From positions 1-5,849 of the forward strand of contig CAMURW010000105.1 of the NCBI GenBank assembly GCA_947097635.1: a stretch of 5,849 nucleotides of DNA. Reading direction: 5' to 3'. Every line of letters begins with the position of its first letter. Position 1 is the stretch's first letter. This stretch comes from an uncultured Bacteroidales bacterium. GTDB taxonomy: Bacteria; Bacteroidota; Bacteroidia; Bacteroidales; P3. Shown piece after piece: positions 1-5,778 of this stretch. A model generated the notes under the pieces. The model searched no databases, was not told where the DNA came from, and saw nothing but the letters and a program-made list of their open reading frames with translations. Made by a program: the position numbers and the translations under genes.

Positions 1-2
1 TG

Positions 3-428
3 CCCTATCCCGCCGTGTACCGCAAGCTGAACGGCGCCGCCTTCACCGCCGCCCTCGGCGCCCTGGCGGAACAGCAGGTGGCCGGGCAGACCGTAGACAT
101 CGCACAGGTGGAACAGGCACTGGCCTCCTACGCCACCAGCCACCCCGCCTCCATCGTGATAGGCCATCGCGACGGCTACGGCGAGGTGTATCTCACCGGC
201 ACCTGGCCCAGCCAGATCACTCTCCGCGCCCGCCGCGGCACCGACACGATAGTGGTGTTCGAGGCCGCCGACGGCACCACCACCACCGTGCGCCCCGGCA
301 CCCCCGACGCCGCAGCGGAAGGCAGCGCCTCGGAAGGCGGCAACGGCAACTCCGGCAGCGGCAATTCCGGCAGCGGCAACTCCGGCAGCGGCAACTCCGG
401 CACCCCTGGCATTCCCGTACAGGAATAG
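3..428 (+). CDS. Hypothetical protein with Gly-Asn-Ser repeat tail (5' end outside window)
   Basis: I do not recognise this protein. The frame is already open at the left edge (codons from position 3 read PYPAV), so the GTG at position 15 is probably not the true start and the N-terminus lies outside the window. Counting that GTG as residue 1, 137 residues are visible. Residues 5-45 look helical and Ala-rich; residues 46-95 look beta-rich, with segments such as IVIGHRDG and EVYLTGTW. The tail is low-complexity and acidic to neutral, with four GNSG(S/T) units at residues 111-130, and ends GIPVQE. No signal peptide, catalytic motif or transmembrane segment is visible. It lies 94 nt upstream of a smalltalk-like gene. 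In Bacteroidales, smalltalk genes often follow an HU-like DNA-binding protein that can also end in a Gly/Ser-rich tail. That neighbourhood suggests a similar role, but the visible sequence does not show an HU fold. Confidence 0.7.
   Translation, partial: PYPAVYRKLNGAAFTAALGALAEQQVAGQTVDIAQVEQALASYATSHPASIVIGHRDGYGEVYLTGTWPSQITLRARRGTDTIVVFEAADGTTTTVRPGTPDAAAEGSASEGGNGNSGSGNSGSGNSGSGNSGTPGIPVQE
345..404 (+). repeat. Four tandem 15-bp units coding (GNSGS)n
   Basis: Four head-to-tail copies of a GGCAACTCCGGCAGC unit lie at 345-359, 360-374, 375-389 and 390-404. The second has one T for C change (AAT for AAC, silent) and the last ends ACC instead of AGC (Ser to Thr). The unit is a multiple of three, so gain or loss of copies changes tail length without a frameshift. 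The near-identity at DNA level suggests recent expansion by slippage or recombination. The product is a flexible, low-complexity C-terminal tail. Confidence 0.9.
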
Positions 429-447
429 CCAGCCAAAGCGGCAGGCA

Positions 448-496
448 ATGGGCGACAGCGGGCGTTTGCCAGCATCGCCCATCACCCTGTCGCCCA
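448..496 (+). other. Two mutually exclusive hairpins in the gap before the smalltalk gene
   Basis: The segment at 448-458 can pair in two ways. Positions 448-455 (ATGGGCGA) pair with 475-482 as a perfect 8-bp stem with a 19-nt loop. Positions 449-458 (TGGGCGACAG) pair with 487-496 as a perfect 10-bp stem. The two right arms are an imperfect direct repeat, so only one hairpin can form at a time. Neither is followed by a T tract, so neither is a classical terminator. A role in mRNA stability or in access to the ATG at 523 is possible but is inference; in GC-rich DNA such pairings also arise by chance. Confidence 0.4.
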
Positions 497-522
497 CCCA
501 CATCATCAAAATCACCCCACCC

Positions 523-726
523 ATGAAAAACGACAAGAAAATAGACCCCGACACCTTGAAGAAAATCCTTAAGATTGCCATCGCCGTCCTCACCGCTCTG
601 GCGGGTGCCCTGGGCGTGAGCAGCTGCATAGCGGCGGCGCATGGCTTGGCGCCCGCGGCACATCTTACCGGCGGCCTGGGCATAGGCAGCGCCTTGTTTG
701 CCATAGCAGGCACGCTGGCCAGCTGA
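523..726 (+). CDS. Smalltalk-family small protein, C-terminally extended
   Basis: This is a 67-residue protein. Residues 12-35 (LKKILKIAIAVLTALAGALG followed by VSSC) match the core of the Bacteroidales smalltalk family as I know it: a Lys-rich start, a hydrophobic helix, then G(A/V)LGV(T/S)SC. Family members are usually only about 30-35 residues and end near the Cys. Here a further 32 residues follow, including a second Gly/Ala-rich hydrophobic stretch (49-66). VSSC at 32-35 fits a lipobox, so Cys35 could be lipidated after signal peptidase II cleavage; alternatively the helix stays as a membrane anchor. I chose the ATG at 523 because it gives the family-like charged N-terminus (MKNDKK) and follows A-rich DNA. 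An ATG at 448 in the same frame would add 25 unlikely residues. It follows an unrecognised gene and is closed by a terminator. Members are often next to HU-like and N-acetylmuramoyl-L-alanine amidase genes; no amidase follows here. Its function is unknown. Confidence 0.75.
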   Translation: MKNDKKIDPDTLKKILKIAIAVLTALAGALGVSSCIAAAHGLAPAAHLTGGLGIGSALFAIAGTLAS

Positions 727-803
727 CCACCACGCCACGCCCCAATGCGCGCCCACACAGCTTGCCAAATGCCCTGGCATCCCGCCATGCGCGCTATCCC
801 AAG

Positions 804-847
804 GCGCCCCGGCCCGTATACGCCCGCCGGGGCGCTTTGCTTTTTTT
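804..847 (+). terminator. Intrinsic terminator of the left-hand gene pair
   Basis: A perfect 10-bp GC-rich stem (GCGCCCCGGC at 804-813 with 826-835) encloses a 12-nt loop and is followed by TTTGC and then seven T residues (841-847). This is a textbook Rho-independent terminator for plus-strand transcripts. It ends transcription of the smalltalk gene and separates it from the protease gene, whose promoter lies only 32 nt further on. Confidence 0.9.
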
Positions 848-878
848 CTCCCTTTTCTCCCGTATGGAAAAATATTGC

Positions 879-886
879 TATCTTTG
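879..886 (+). promoter_or_regulatory. Bacteroidota-type -7 promoter box for the M16 protease gene
   Basis: TATCTTTG matches the TAnnTTTG consensus of the Bacteroidota primary sigma factor. It sits in AT-rich DNA just after the terminator and 58 nt before the ATG at 945. This predicts transcription starting near 889-893 and a leader of about 50-55 nt. The -33 region holds only a T-rich stretch (TTTT at 853-856, spacing 22) and no good TTTG, so the upstream element is weak. Confidence 0.7.
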
Positions 887-944
887 CAGTCGCCTTGCTA
901 ACGTATGCAAAGCTATATTATATTCATAAACAATACATTGGAAA

Positions 945-3860
945 ATGAGAAGACTTGGCAAATTCCTCACTATGGTTGCGTTTGTGTGCCTGGCGGCATC
1001 CGGCGCGACGGCACAGAAGGGCTATGGCTACCGGACCTTCGACAACGACCCCCTGGGTGTGCGCGAATACACGCTGGACAACGGTCTGAAGGTGTACATG
1101 AGCGTGTACAAGGACGCCCCTCGCGTGCAGACCTACATCGCCGTGCGCGCAGGCAGCAAGAACGACCCCCGCGAGACCACCGGACTGGCACACTATCTGG
1201 AACACATGATGTTCAAGGGCACCCACAGGCTGGGCACCACGGACTGGGCCCAGGAAGCCCCCATCATCCAGAAGATAGAGGACCTCTTCGAGGTGTACCG
1301 CATGTTCGACGACAGCGTCACCCGCGCCGCCATCTACCACAAGATAGACAGCCTCTCCTACGAAGCCTCCAGGCTGGCGGTGGCCAACGAATACGACAAG
1401 GCGATGAGCGCCATAGGCAGCACGGGCACCAACGCTTTCACCAGCAACGACTACACCATGTATGTGGAAAACATCCCCAGCAACCAGATAGAAACCTGGT
1501 GCGAGGTGCAGGCCGATCGCTTCCAGCACCCGGTGCTGCGCCTCTTCCATACCGAGCTGGAGACCATATACGAGGAGAAGAACATGAGCCTCACCAAGGA
1601 CGCACGCCGTGTAAACGAGACGATGTTCGCAGCACTCTTTCCACACCACCCCTACGGCACGCAGACCACCCTGGGCACGCAGGAACACCTGAAAAACCCT
1701 TCGATGCGCAACATCCTGAACTTCGTGAAGACCTATTACGTGCCCAACAACATGTGCATTGCCATGGCCGGCGACTTCGACCCCGACGAGGCCATCAAAA
1801 TCATCGACAAACACTTTGGCGGCATGAAGCCCGGCAACCCTCCCGCCCTGCAGTATGAGAAAGAGCGGCCCATCACTAGCCCCATCGTACGCACCATCAC
1901 CGGCCTGGATCCCGAAAACATCACCATAGCCTATCCCGTGGACGGCGGCAACGGCAGCCGCGACGCGCTCCTCTGCAATCTCCTCGCCGAGGTGCTGAAC
2001 AACGGCAAATGCGGCCTCGTAGACGTGAACCTGAACCAGGCACAGAAAAGCCTGAGCGCCTATGCCGGCAGCTATACCCTGAACGACTACACAGCCTTCG
2101 TGATCGGCGGACGGCCTATGGGCGGACAGACGCAGGACCAACTGAAGGACCTGCTGCTCGAACAGATAAACCTGGTGAAGCAAGGCAAGTTCGACGACTG
2201 GATGCTGCAGGCCGCCATAAACAACATGAAACTCGCCATAATGAAGCATGCCGAGAGCAACAACAGCCGCGCCAGCCAGATGGCCTACGCATTCGTGGAA
2301 CACCGCGACTGGAGCGACGTATGCAACGAGATTGACGAATGCGCCAAGGTGACGAAGCAGGACCTCGTGGACCTCGCCAACCGCATCTTCAAGGACAGCG
2401 GCTACGTGGCGGTGTACAAACGTCAGGGCACGCCAGACCCCGTGCTGAAAATATCCAAGCCCGCCATCACCCCCATAGAGGTGGGACGCGACAACGAGAG
2501 CGCTTTCCTGCACGAGATAAAGGCCCGCAAGGTGAAGCCCATAGAACCCGTATTCGTGGACTACAACCGCGACCTGCAGAAAGGCAGGCTGAACAACGGC
2601 GGCGAGGTGCTATATGTGCAAAACAAAGAAAACAAGACCTTCAACCTGGTGTATTATTTCGACTTCGGCAGCCTGGCCAACAAGAACTACGAGAATGCCG
2701 GCACCCTGATAGACTATCTTGGCACCGACAAACACACGCCGGAACAGCTGAACGAGGAATTCTACCGCCTGGCCTGCAACTGGGACCTCTACGTGAGTGA
2801 CAAGAGCATCAGCGTAAGCATCGGCGGCCTCAGCGAGAACATGACCAAGGCAATGGCTTTGGTGGAAGAAATAATGAACGGCGCCCTGCCCAATGCGGAA
2901 GCACAGAAGATGCTGGCCGAGCGCGTCATCAAGGCCCGTCAGGACAGCAAGAGCAACCAGGCCACCAGCTACCGCGCCCTGAGCGCCTACGCCATGTATG
3001 GCGACAAGAGCGACTACCTGGACGTGATGACCGACGAGCAGCTGCGCGCCGTGGACGGCAATGCCCTGGTAGACCTCATCCACGGCCTCTTCGGATACAA
3101 GCACCGCGTGCTGTACTACGGCCCCGAGAACCTCGGCAGCCTGCAGAACATCGTCAACGCCAACCACAGGACCGACGGCAAACTGAAAGACATCCCAAAA
3201 TACCAGAAGCGCACCGTGCTGCCAGTCAAGGAGGACATCGTTTACTTCATGGACTACGACGCCAACCAGACCTATATGTTCGAATATTTCCGCGGCGGCA
3301 AATACGACGTAAGGCTGAGACCACAGATAAACCTCTACAACGAATACTTCGGCGGCAGCATGAACGCCATCGTATTCCAGGAGATGCGCGAAAAACGCAG
3401 CCTGGCCTACAGCGCGCAGAGCTACTACACCCACGAGGGTAGCAAGGACGGCTATTACTACAATCAGGCCATCATAGCCACGCAGAACGACAAGCTGATA
3501 GACGCCGCGGAGGCTTTCGACAGCCTCTTCAACCAGATGCCCGAGGCACAGGCCAACTTCGACCTGGCACAGAGCGCGCTGATGAGCGGCATACGCACTG
3601 CCCGCACCACCAAGTTCGGCATCATCAGCCAATATCTCTCCGACGAGGAAATGGGCTACAAGCAGCCCCTGGCCAAGACCCTCTTCGAGGCCTACCCCAC
3701 CATGACGCTGCAGAACGTCGTGGACTTCAACAACAAGTATGTGAAGGGGCAGAAGAAGTTCTACATGGTGCTGGGCCGCGAAAGCGACATGAACTTCAGC
3801 GAGCTGGGCAAATACGGACGCGTGATAAAGCTGAAGCCGAGCCAGCTGTTCAACTACTAA
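945..3860 (+). CDS. Exported M16 family zinc metalloprotease (pitrilysin/insulinase type)
   Basis: This 971-residue protein should cleave peptides or unfolded proteins in the periplasm. Residues 1-24 form a signal peptide: MRR, a hydrophobic core, then ATA before Gln24, a typical type I site. There is no good lipobox. The N-terminal peptidase domain carries the inverted zinc motif HxxEH as HYLEH at 83-87 (His83 and His87 ligands, Glu86 catalytic). The third ligand is probably Glu211 in the ETIYEEKN segment, with Glu204 as the conserved partner. His87 to Glu211 is 124 residues, against 77 in human insulin-degrading enzyme (His112 to Glu189); the excess is a helical insert around 100-152. The second half (about 540-971) is the usual degenerate repeat, where TLIDY stands in place of HxxEH. 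Near its end, REKRSLAY places Arg815 and Tyr822 at the same spacing as the substrate-binding Arg824/Tyr831 of that enzyme. Two halves in about 970 residues is the normal clan ME layout. The gene appears monocistronic. The ATG is preceded by A-rich DNA. The substrate is unknown. Confidence 0.95.
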   Translation: MRRLGKFLTMVAFVCLAASGATAQKGYGYRTFDNDPLGVREYTLDNGLKVYMSVYKDAPRVQTYIAVRAGSKNDPRETTGLAHYLEHMMFKGTHRLGTTDWAQEAPIIQKIEDLFEVYRMFDDSVTRAAIYHKIDSLSYEASRLAVANEYDKAMSAIGSTGTNAFTSNDYTMYVENIPSNQIETWCEVQADRFQHPVLRLFHTELETIYEEKNMSLTKDARRVNETMFAALFPHHPYGTQTTLGTQEHLKNPSMRNILNFVKTYYVPNNMCIAMAGDFDPDEAIKIIDKHFGGMKPGNPPALQYEKERPITSPIVRTITGLDPENITIAYPVDGGNGSRDALLCNLLAEVLNNGKCGLVDVNLNQAQKSLSAYAGSYTLNDYTAFVIGGRPMGGQTQDQLKDLLLEQINLVKQGKFDDWMLQAAINNMKLAIMKHAESNNSRASQMAYAFVEHRDWSDVCNEIDECAKVTKQDLVDLANRIFKDSGYVAVYKRQGTPDPVLKISKPAITPIEVGRDNESAFLHEIKARKVKPIEPVFVDYNRDLQKGRLNNGGEVLYVQNKENKTFNLVYYFDFGSLANKNYENAGTLIDYLGTDKHTPEQLNEEFYRLACNWDLYVSDKSISVSIGGLSENMTKAMALVEEIMNGALPNAEAQKMLAERVIKARQDSKSNQATSYRALSAYAMYGDKSDYLDVMTDEQLRAVDGNALVDLIHGLFGYKHRVLYYGPENLGSLQNIVNANHRTDGKLKDIPKYQKRTVLPVKEDIVYFMDYDANQTYMFEYFRGGKYDVRLRPQINLYNEYFGGSMNAIVFQEMREKRSLAYSAQSYYTHEGSKDGYYYNQAIIATQNDKLIDAAEAFDSLFNQMPEAQANFDLAQSALMSGIRTARTTKFGIISQYLSDEEMGYKQPLAKTLFEAYPTMTLQNVVDFNNKYVKGQKKFYMVLGRESDMNFSELGKYGRVIKLKPSQLFNY

Positions 3861-3907
3861 GCACCCGCGCCAACGAATGGCGGCGCCCCCCCATGAGCGT
3901 CGCACGA

Positions 3908-3944
3908 CACAATGCCACTTCCGCACGGCGGAGGTGGCATTGTG
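3908..3944 (+). terminator. Strong 17-bp hairpin after the protease gene, possible terminator or mRNA 3' stabiliser
   Basis: Arms 3908-3924 and 3928-3944 pair over 17 bp with a 3-nt loop (ACG). The only imperfection is T3919 opposite G3933. In a plus-strand RNA this is a tolerated U-G wobble, while in a minus-strand RNA it would be an A-C mismatch, which favours a role on the plus strand. It begins 47 nt after the protease stop. No T tract follows, so it is not a canonical intrinsic terminator. It may end transcription with help or protect the mRNA 3' end. Confidence 0.5.
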
Positions 3945-3959
3945 GGTTACGAGCCGGGA

Positions 3960-3970
3960 GGGGGGGGGGG
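3960..3970. repeat. Poly-G tract (11 G)
   Basis: Eleven consecutive G residues lie between the protease 3' hairpin and the tRNA-His terminator, followed by ACG and eight A residues. No supported gene covers the tract. Such homopolymers vary in length by polymerase slippage and are also prone to sequencing error, so the exact count may be unreliable. Confidence 0.85.
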
Positions 3971-3973
3971 ACG

Positions 3974-4006
3974 AAAAAAAAGTCTCAGCAACATTATCGC
4001 TGAGAC
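3974..4006 (-). terminator. Intrinsic terminator of tRNA-His
   Basis: Read on the minus strand, a perfect 8-bp stem (GTCTCAGC paired with GCTGAGAC; plus-strand arms 3982-3989 and 3999-4006) with a 9-nt loop is followed directly by eight T residues (complement of 3974-3981). It lies 12 nt past the tRNA 3' end, as expected for a single-tRNA transcript. Confidence 0.92.
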
Positions 4007-4018
4007 CTTGCTTGGCAG

Positions 4019-4093
4019 GGTGGGAGGTGGGACTCGAACCCACGACCTCCAGATCCACAATCTGGCGCTCTAACCGGCTGAACTACGCCCACC
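4019..4093 (-). tRNA. tRNA-His (anticodon GTG)
   Basis: The minus strand folds into a full cloverleaf. The acceptor is G-1 plus GTGGGCG against CTCCCAC plus C73. The D stem is GTTC/GAGC, the anticodon stem CCAGA/TCTGG, and the T stem GTGGG/CCCAC with loop TTCGAGT. The anticodon loop TTGTGGA gives anticodon GTG (plus-strand 4056-4058), which reads both His codons. The extra G-1 opposite C73 is the identity element for histidyl-tRNA synthetase and confirms the assignment. CCA is not encoded, because CCTG follows the acceptor, so it must be added by the CCA-adding enzyme. The acceptor stem has one C-T mismatch at pair 6-67. The gene has its own promoter and terminator and lies opposite to the flanking genes. 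Confidence 0.97.
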
Positions 4094-4126
4094 GTCTATT
4101 GGCATTTCGGAGACCGAAAGCGGGTG

Positions 4127-4157
4127 CAAAAGTACGAACTTTTATTGATATGGCAAA
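4127..4157 (-). promoter_or_regulatory. Consensus Bacteroidota promoter driving tRNA-His
   Basis: On the minus strand TTTG (complement of 4154-4157) is followed after exactly 19 nt by TACTTTTG (complement of 4127-4134). This fits the TTTG-N19-TAnnTTTG consensus perfectly. The predicted start is near 4120-4124, giving a 5' leader of about 30 nt before G-1 for RNase P to remove. The strong match suits a highly expressed stable RNA. Confidence 0.88.
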
Positions 4158-4303
4158 ATATTTTTTAATAATGAGCGGCTTGTGTGCTGGTTTTGAAATA
4201 ATTAAAATCTGGTCGACAGGGCATGATGCGGTTTTGAAAACACGCAGCCGCACGCTTTTTTTCGCAAAACGAAGGCAAAACAATGCAGTTGAATTATTTT
4301 GTG

Positions 4304-4311
4304 TATTTTTG
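4304..4311 (+). promoter_or_regulatory. -7 promoter box immediately before the TrmH-family gene
   Basis: TATTTTTG matches TAnnTTTG and lies in an AT-rich stretch ending only 4 nt before the ATG at 4316. If used with normal geometry, transcription begins at about 4314-4318, giving a leaderless or nearly leaderless mRNA. No TTTG occurs at the expected -33 spacing (4281-4284 is CAAT), so strength is uncertain. It also argues against the in-frame ATG at 4283, which would lie upstream of this transcription start. Confidence 0.6.
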
Positions 4312-4315
4312 CAAC

Positions 4316-5149
4316 ATGATTTCCAAGAGTCAATTAAAGAATATATGCCTGTATAAGCAGCAGAAACAGTGCGACGCCGACAATGTATTCGTTGTGGAAG
4401 GAGTGAAGATGTGCGCCGAGGCAATGGCCTCCCGCCAATGCATAGTGGCAGTGGCGGCGCTGCCGGAATGGCTACAGCAGCATTACAACCAGCTGAAAGC
4501 CGTCGCTTCGCTGCACGAGGAAAAGGTATTCGAACTTGCGCCCGCTGATTTGGACCGCCTGAGCGGGCAGAAGAGCCCCAACCAGGTATGGATGCTGCTG
4601 AGACGGCCGGTTGGCGACACAGCAGGAGCGGGAGGCAACAACGTGGAAGACGGCGACCTGACGCTGATGCTGGACCATTTGCAGGACCCCGGCAACCTGG
4701 GCACCATTATCCGCACGGCAGACTGGTTTGGCATACGCCATATCTATTGCAGCAACGACACGGTGAACTGCTACAATCCCAAGGTGGTACAGGCCAGCAT
4801 GGGAGGCATCTTCCGCACACGGGTGGACTATCGGCCCCTGGTGCCTCTGATGCAGCACATGCGCGACCGGGGCTGCGAAATATATGGCGCCTTGCTGGAC
4901 GGCGAGAATGTGTACCGAATGCCGCTAGGGAGGCAAGGCAACAAGGCAAGTAACGCGCCAGGCATCACGCGTAAGGTACTGGTGATGGGCAACGAGAGCC
5001 GCGGCATCGGTGCAGAAGTGGCGGCGATGGTGACGCACCGCGTGAGGATACCCAACCTGGGCGGCACCTGCGAGAGCCTGAATGCCGGCGTTGCTGCGGC
5101 AGTGCTTATCAGCGAGCTGATGAGGGACAAAAGCGTGGAGCAGCAATGA
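4316..5149 (+). CDS. TrmH/SpoU-family RNA 2'-O-methyltransferase
   Basis: This 277-residue cytoplasmic enzyme should transfer a methyl group from S-adenosylmethionine to a ribose 2'-OH in rRNA or tRNA. Residues 1-97 form the L30e-like substrate-binding domain, with the typical opening MISKSQLKNI and VFVVEGVKM. A short Gly-rich linker (about 100-114) leads to the knotted SPOUT catalytic domain (115-275). All three SpoU motifs are present: NLGTIIRTADWFG from 127, with Asn127 and Arg133; VMGNESRGI at 223-231, with Glu227; and IPNLGGTCESLNAGVAAAV from 245, with Ser254 and Asn256. SMGGIFR (161-167) is also typical. Length is normal for the family. The ATG at 4316 gives the family-like N-terminus, whereas the ATG at 4283 adds 11 unlikely residues. 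The stop overlaps the next start by ATGA. It resembles RlmB-like and other 23S rRNA methylases; the target nucleotide cannot be told from sequence. Confidence 0.94.
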   Translation: MISKSQLKNICLYKQQKQCDADNVFVVEGVKMCAEAMASRQCIVAVAALPEWLQQHYNQLKAVASLHEEKVFELAPADLDRLSGQKSPNQVWMLLRRPVGDTAGAGGNNVEDGDLTLMLDHLQDPGNLGTIIRTADWFGIRHIYCSNDTVNCYNPKVVQASMGGIFRTRVDYRPLVPLMQHMRDRGCEIYGALLDGENVYRMPLGRQGNKASNAPGITRKVLVMGNESRGIGAEVAAMVTHRVRIPNLGGTCESLNAGVAAAVLISELMRDKSVEQQ

Positions 5150-5778
5150 GGGAAAAGGCGGATAAGCAACAGCGCCCCAGTGCGCCGACCGAGGCGTGCC
5201 AGGGCGTGGAGCCCCAGGAACCCGATGTCAGCTTCCTGGGCATCGATTTCGAGGCTGCTACCTACGCCCGTGCCTCGGTGTGCCAGCTGGGCATCTGCGT
5301 GGTGCGCCACGGCCGCGTGACGGCCACCCATAGTTGGCTGGTTCGGCCGCCTCACAATGAATATATGGCATGTACCAGCTGGGTGCATAAGATATATCCC
5401 GAGGACACCGAGCTGGCTCCCGACTTTCCGGAGGTGTGGCAGGAAGTGGCACCCCTGCTGAAAGAATCCCCGGTCCTGGTGGCGCACAACGCGCCTTACG
5501 ATATCAGCTGCCTGCGCGAAGAGTTTGCGCTGAACGGCATGGTGCGTCCCAAGCTGAGTTATTATTGCACCCTTCGGGCTTCGCAGAAGCTCTACCCCGA
5601 ACTTCTCAGGCACCGCCTGCATCGTCTCTGTGCGCATTTCGGCATCCATCATGGGAAGCATCACCGTGCCGACAACGATGCCGAGATGTGTGCCCGCCTC
5701 TTCCTGCGCGAAATGAAGGACTACGGCGCTACAACGCTGCAGCGGATGGATGCCCTCTGTGGCGAAAGATTGAAATGA
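5146..5778 (+). CDS. DEDDh 3'-5' exonuclease (DnaQ/Pol III epsilon-like)
   Basis: This 210-residue protein belongs to the DnaQ-like exonuclease superfamily, which removes nucleotides from 3' ends using two metal ions. Motif I is FLGIDFEAATYARASVCQLG, with Asp34 and Glu36. Motif II is LVAHNAPYD, with Asp119. Motif III is HRADND, with His173 and Asp178 in the H-x4-D spacing of the DEDDh branch. All five catalytic positions are present, so it should be active. It is a stand-alone exonuclease domain without polymerase or UvrC-like fusion. The N-terminal 27 residues are polar, Pro/Gln/Glu-rich and probably disordered. The ATG at 5146 overlaps the stop of the methyltransferase (ATGA), implying translational coupling. 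The substrate could be DNA (repair or proofreading) or RNA; the pairing with an RNA methylase does not decide this. Confidence 0.93.
   Translation: MREKADKQQRPSAPTEACQGVEPQEPDVSFLGIDFEAATYARASVCQLGICVVRHGRVTATHSWLVRPPHNEYMACTSWVHKIYPEDTELAPDFPEVWQEVAPLLKESPVLVAHNAPYDISCLREEFALNGMVRPKLSYYCTLRASQKLYPELLRHRLHRLCAHFGIHHGKHHRADNDAEMCARLFLREMKDYGATTLQRMDALCGERLK

Noticed and set aside
217..780. 187-codon minus-strand frame with many CRCRS-type Cys repeats
   Set aside because: The Cys/Arg repeats are the antisense of the GNSGS repeat tail of the plus-strand gene; no independent support.
745..948. 67-codon plus-strand frame before the protease
   Set aside because: It runs through the terminator hairpin and the protease promoter and overlaps the protease start; no family resemblance.
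924..2513. 529-codon open frame on the minus strand inside the protease gene
   Set aside because: Its codons are exact reverse complements of the protease codons. It stays open because the protease rarely uses TTA, CTA or TCA. The translation has no recognisable family, and the plus-strand protease is certain.
2610..4058. 482-codon open frame on the minus strand covering the protease 3' end, the intergenic hairpin and part of tRNA-His
   Set aside because: Same mirror-codon effect, and it begins inside the tRNA gene and crosses its terminator.
4227..4262. Possible plus-strand terminator: 5-bp stem TGCGG/CCGCA (4227-4231 with 4248-4252) followed by T7 at 4256-4262
   Set aside because: The stem is short, the loop is 16 nt, three bases separate stem from T tract, and I find no plus-strand promoter or gene upstream that it would end.
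3877..4356. 159-codon plus-strand frame in the intergenic region
   Set aside because: It runs across the hairpin, poly-G tract and tRNA-His on the opposite strand and into the methyltransferase start; composition is not protein-like.
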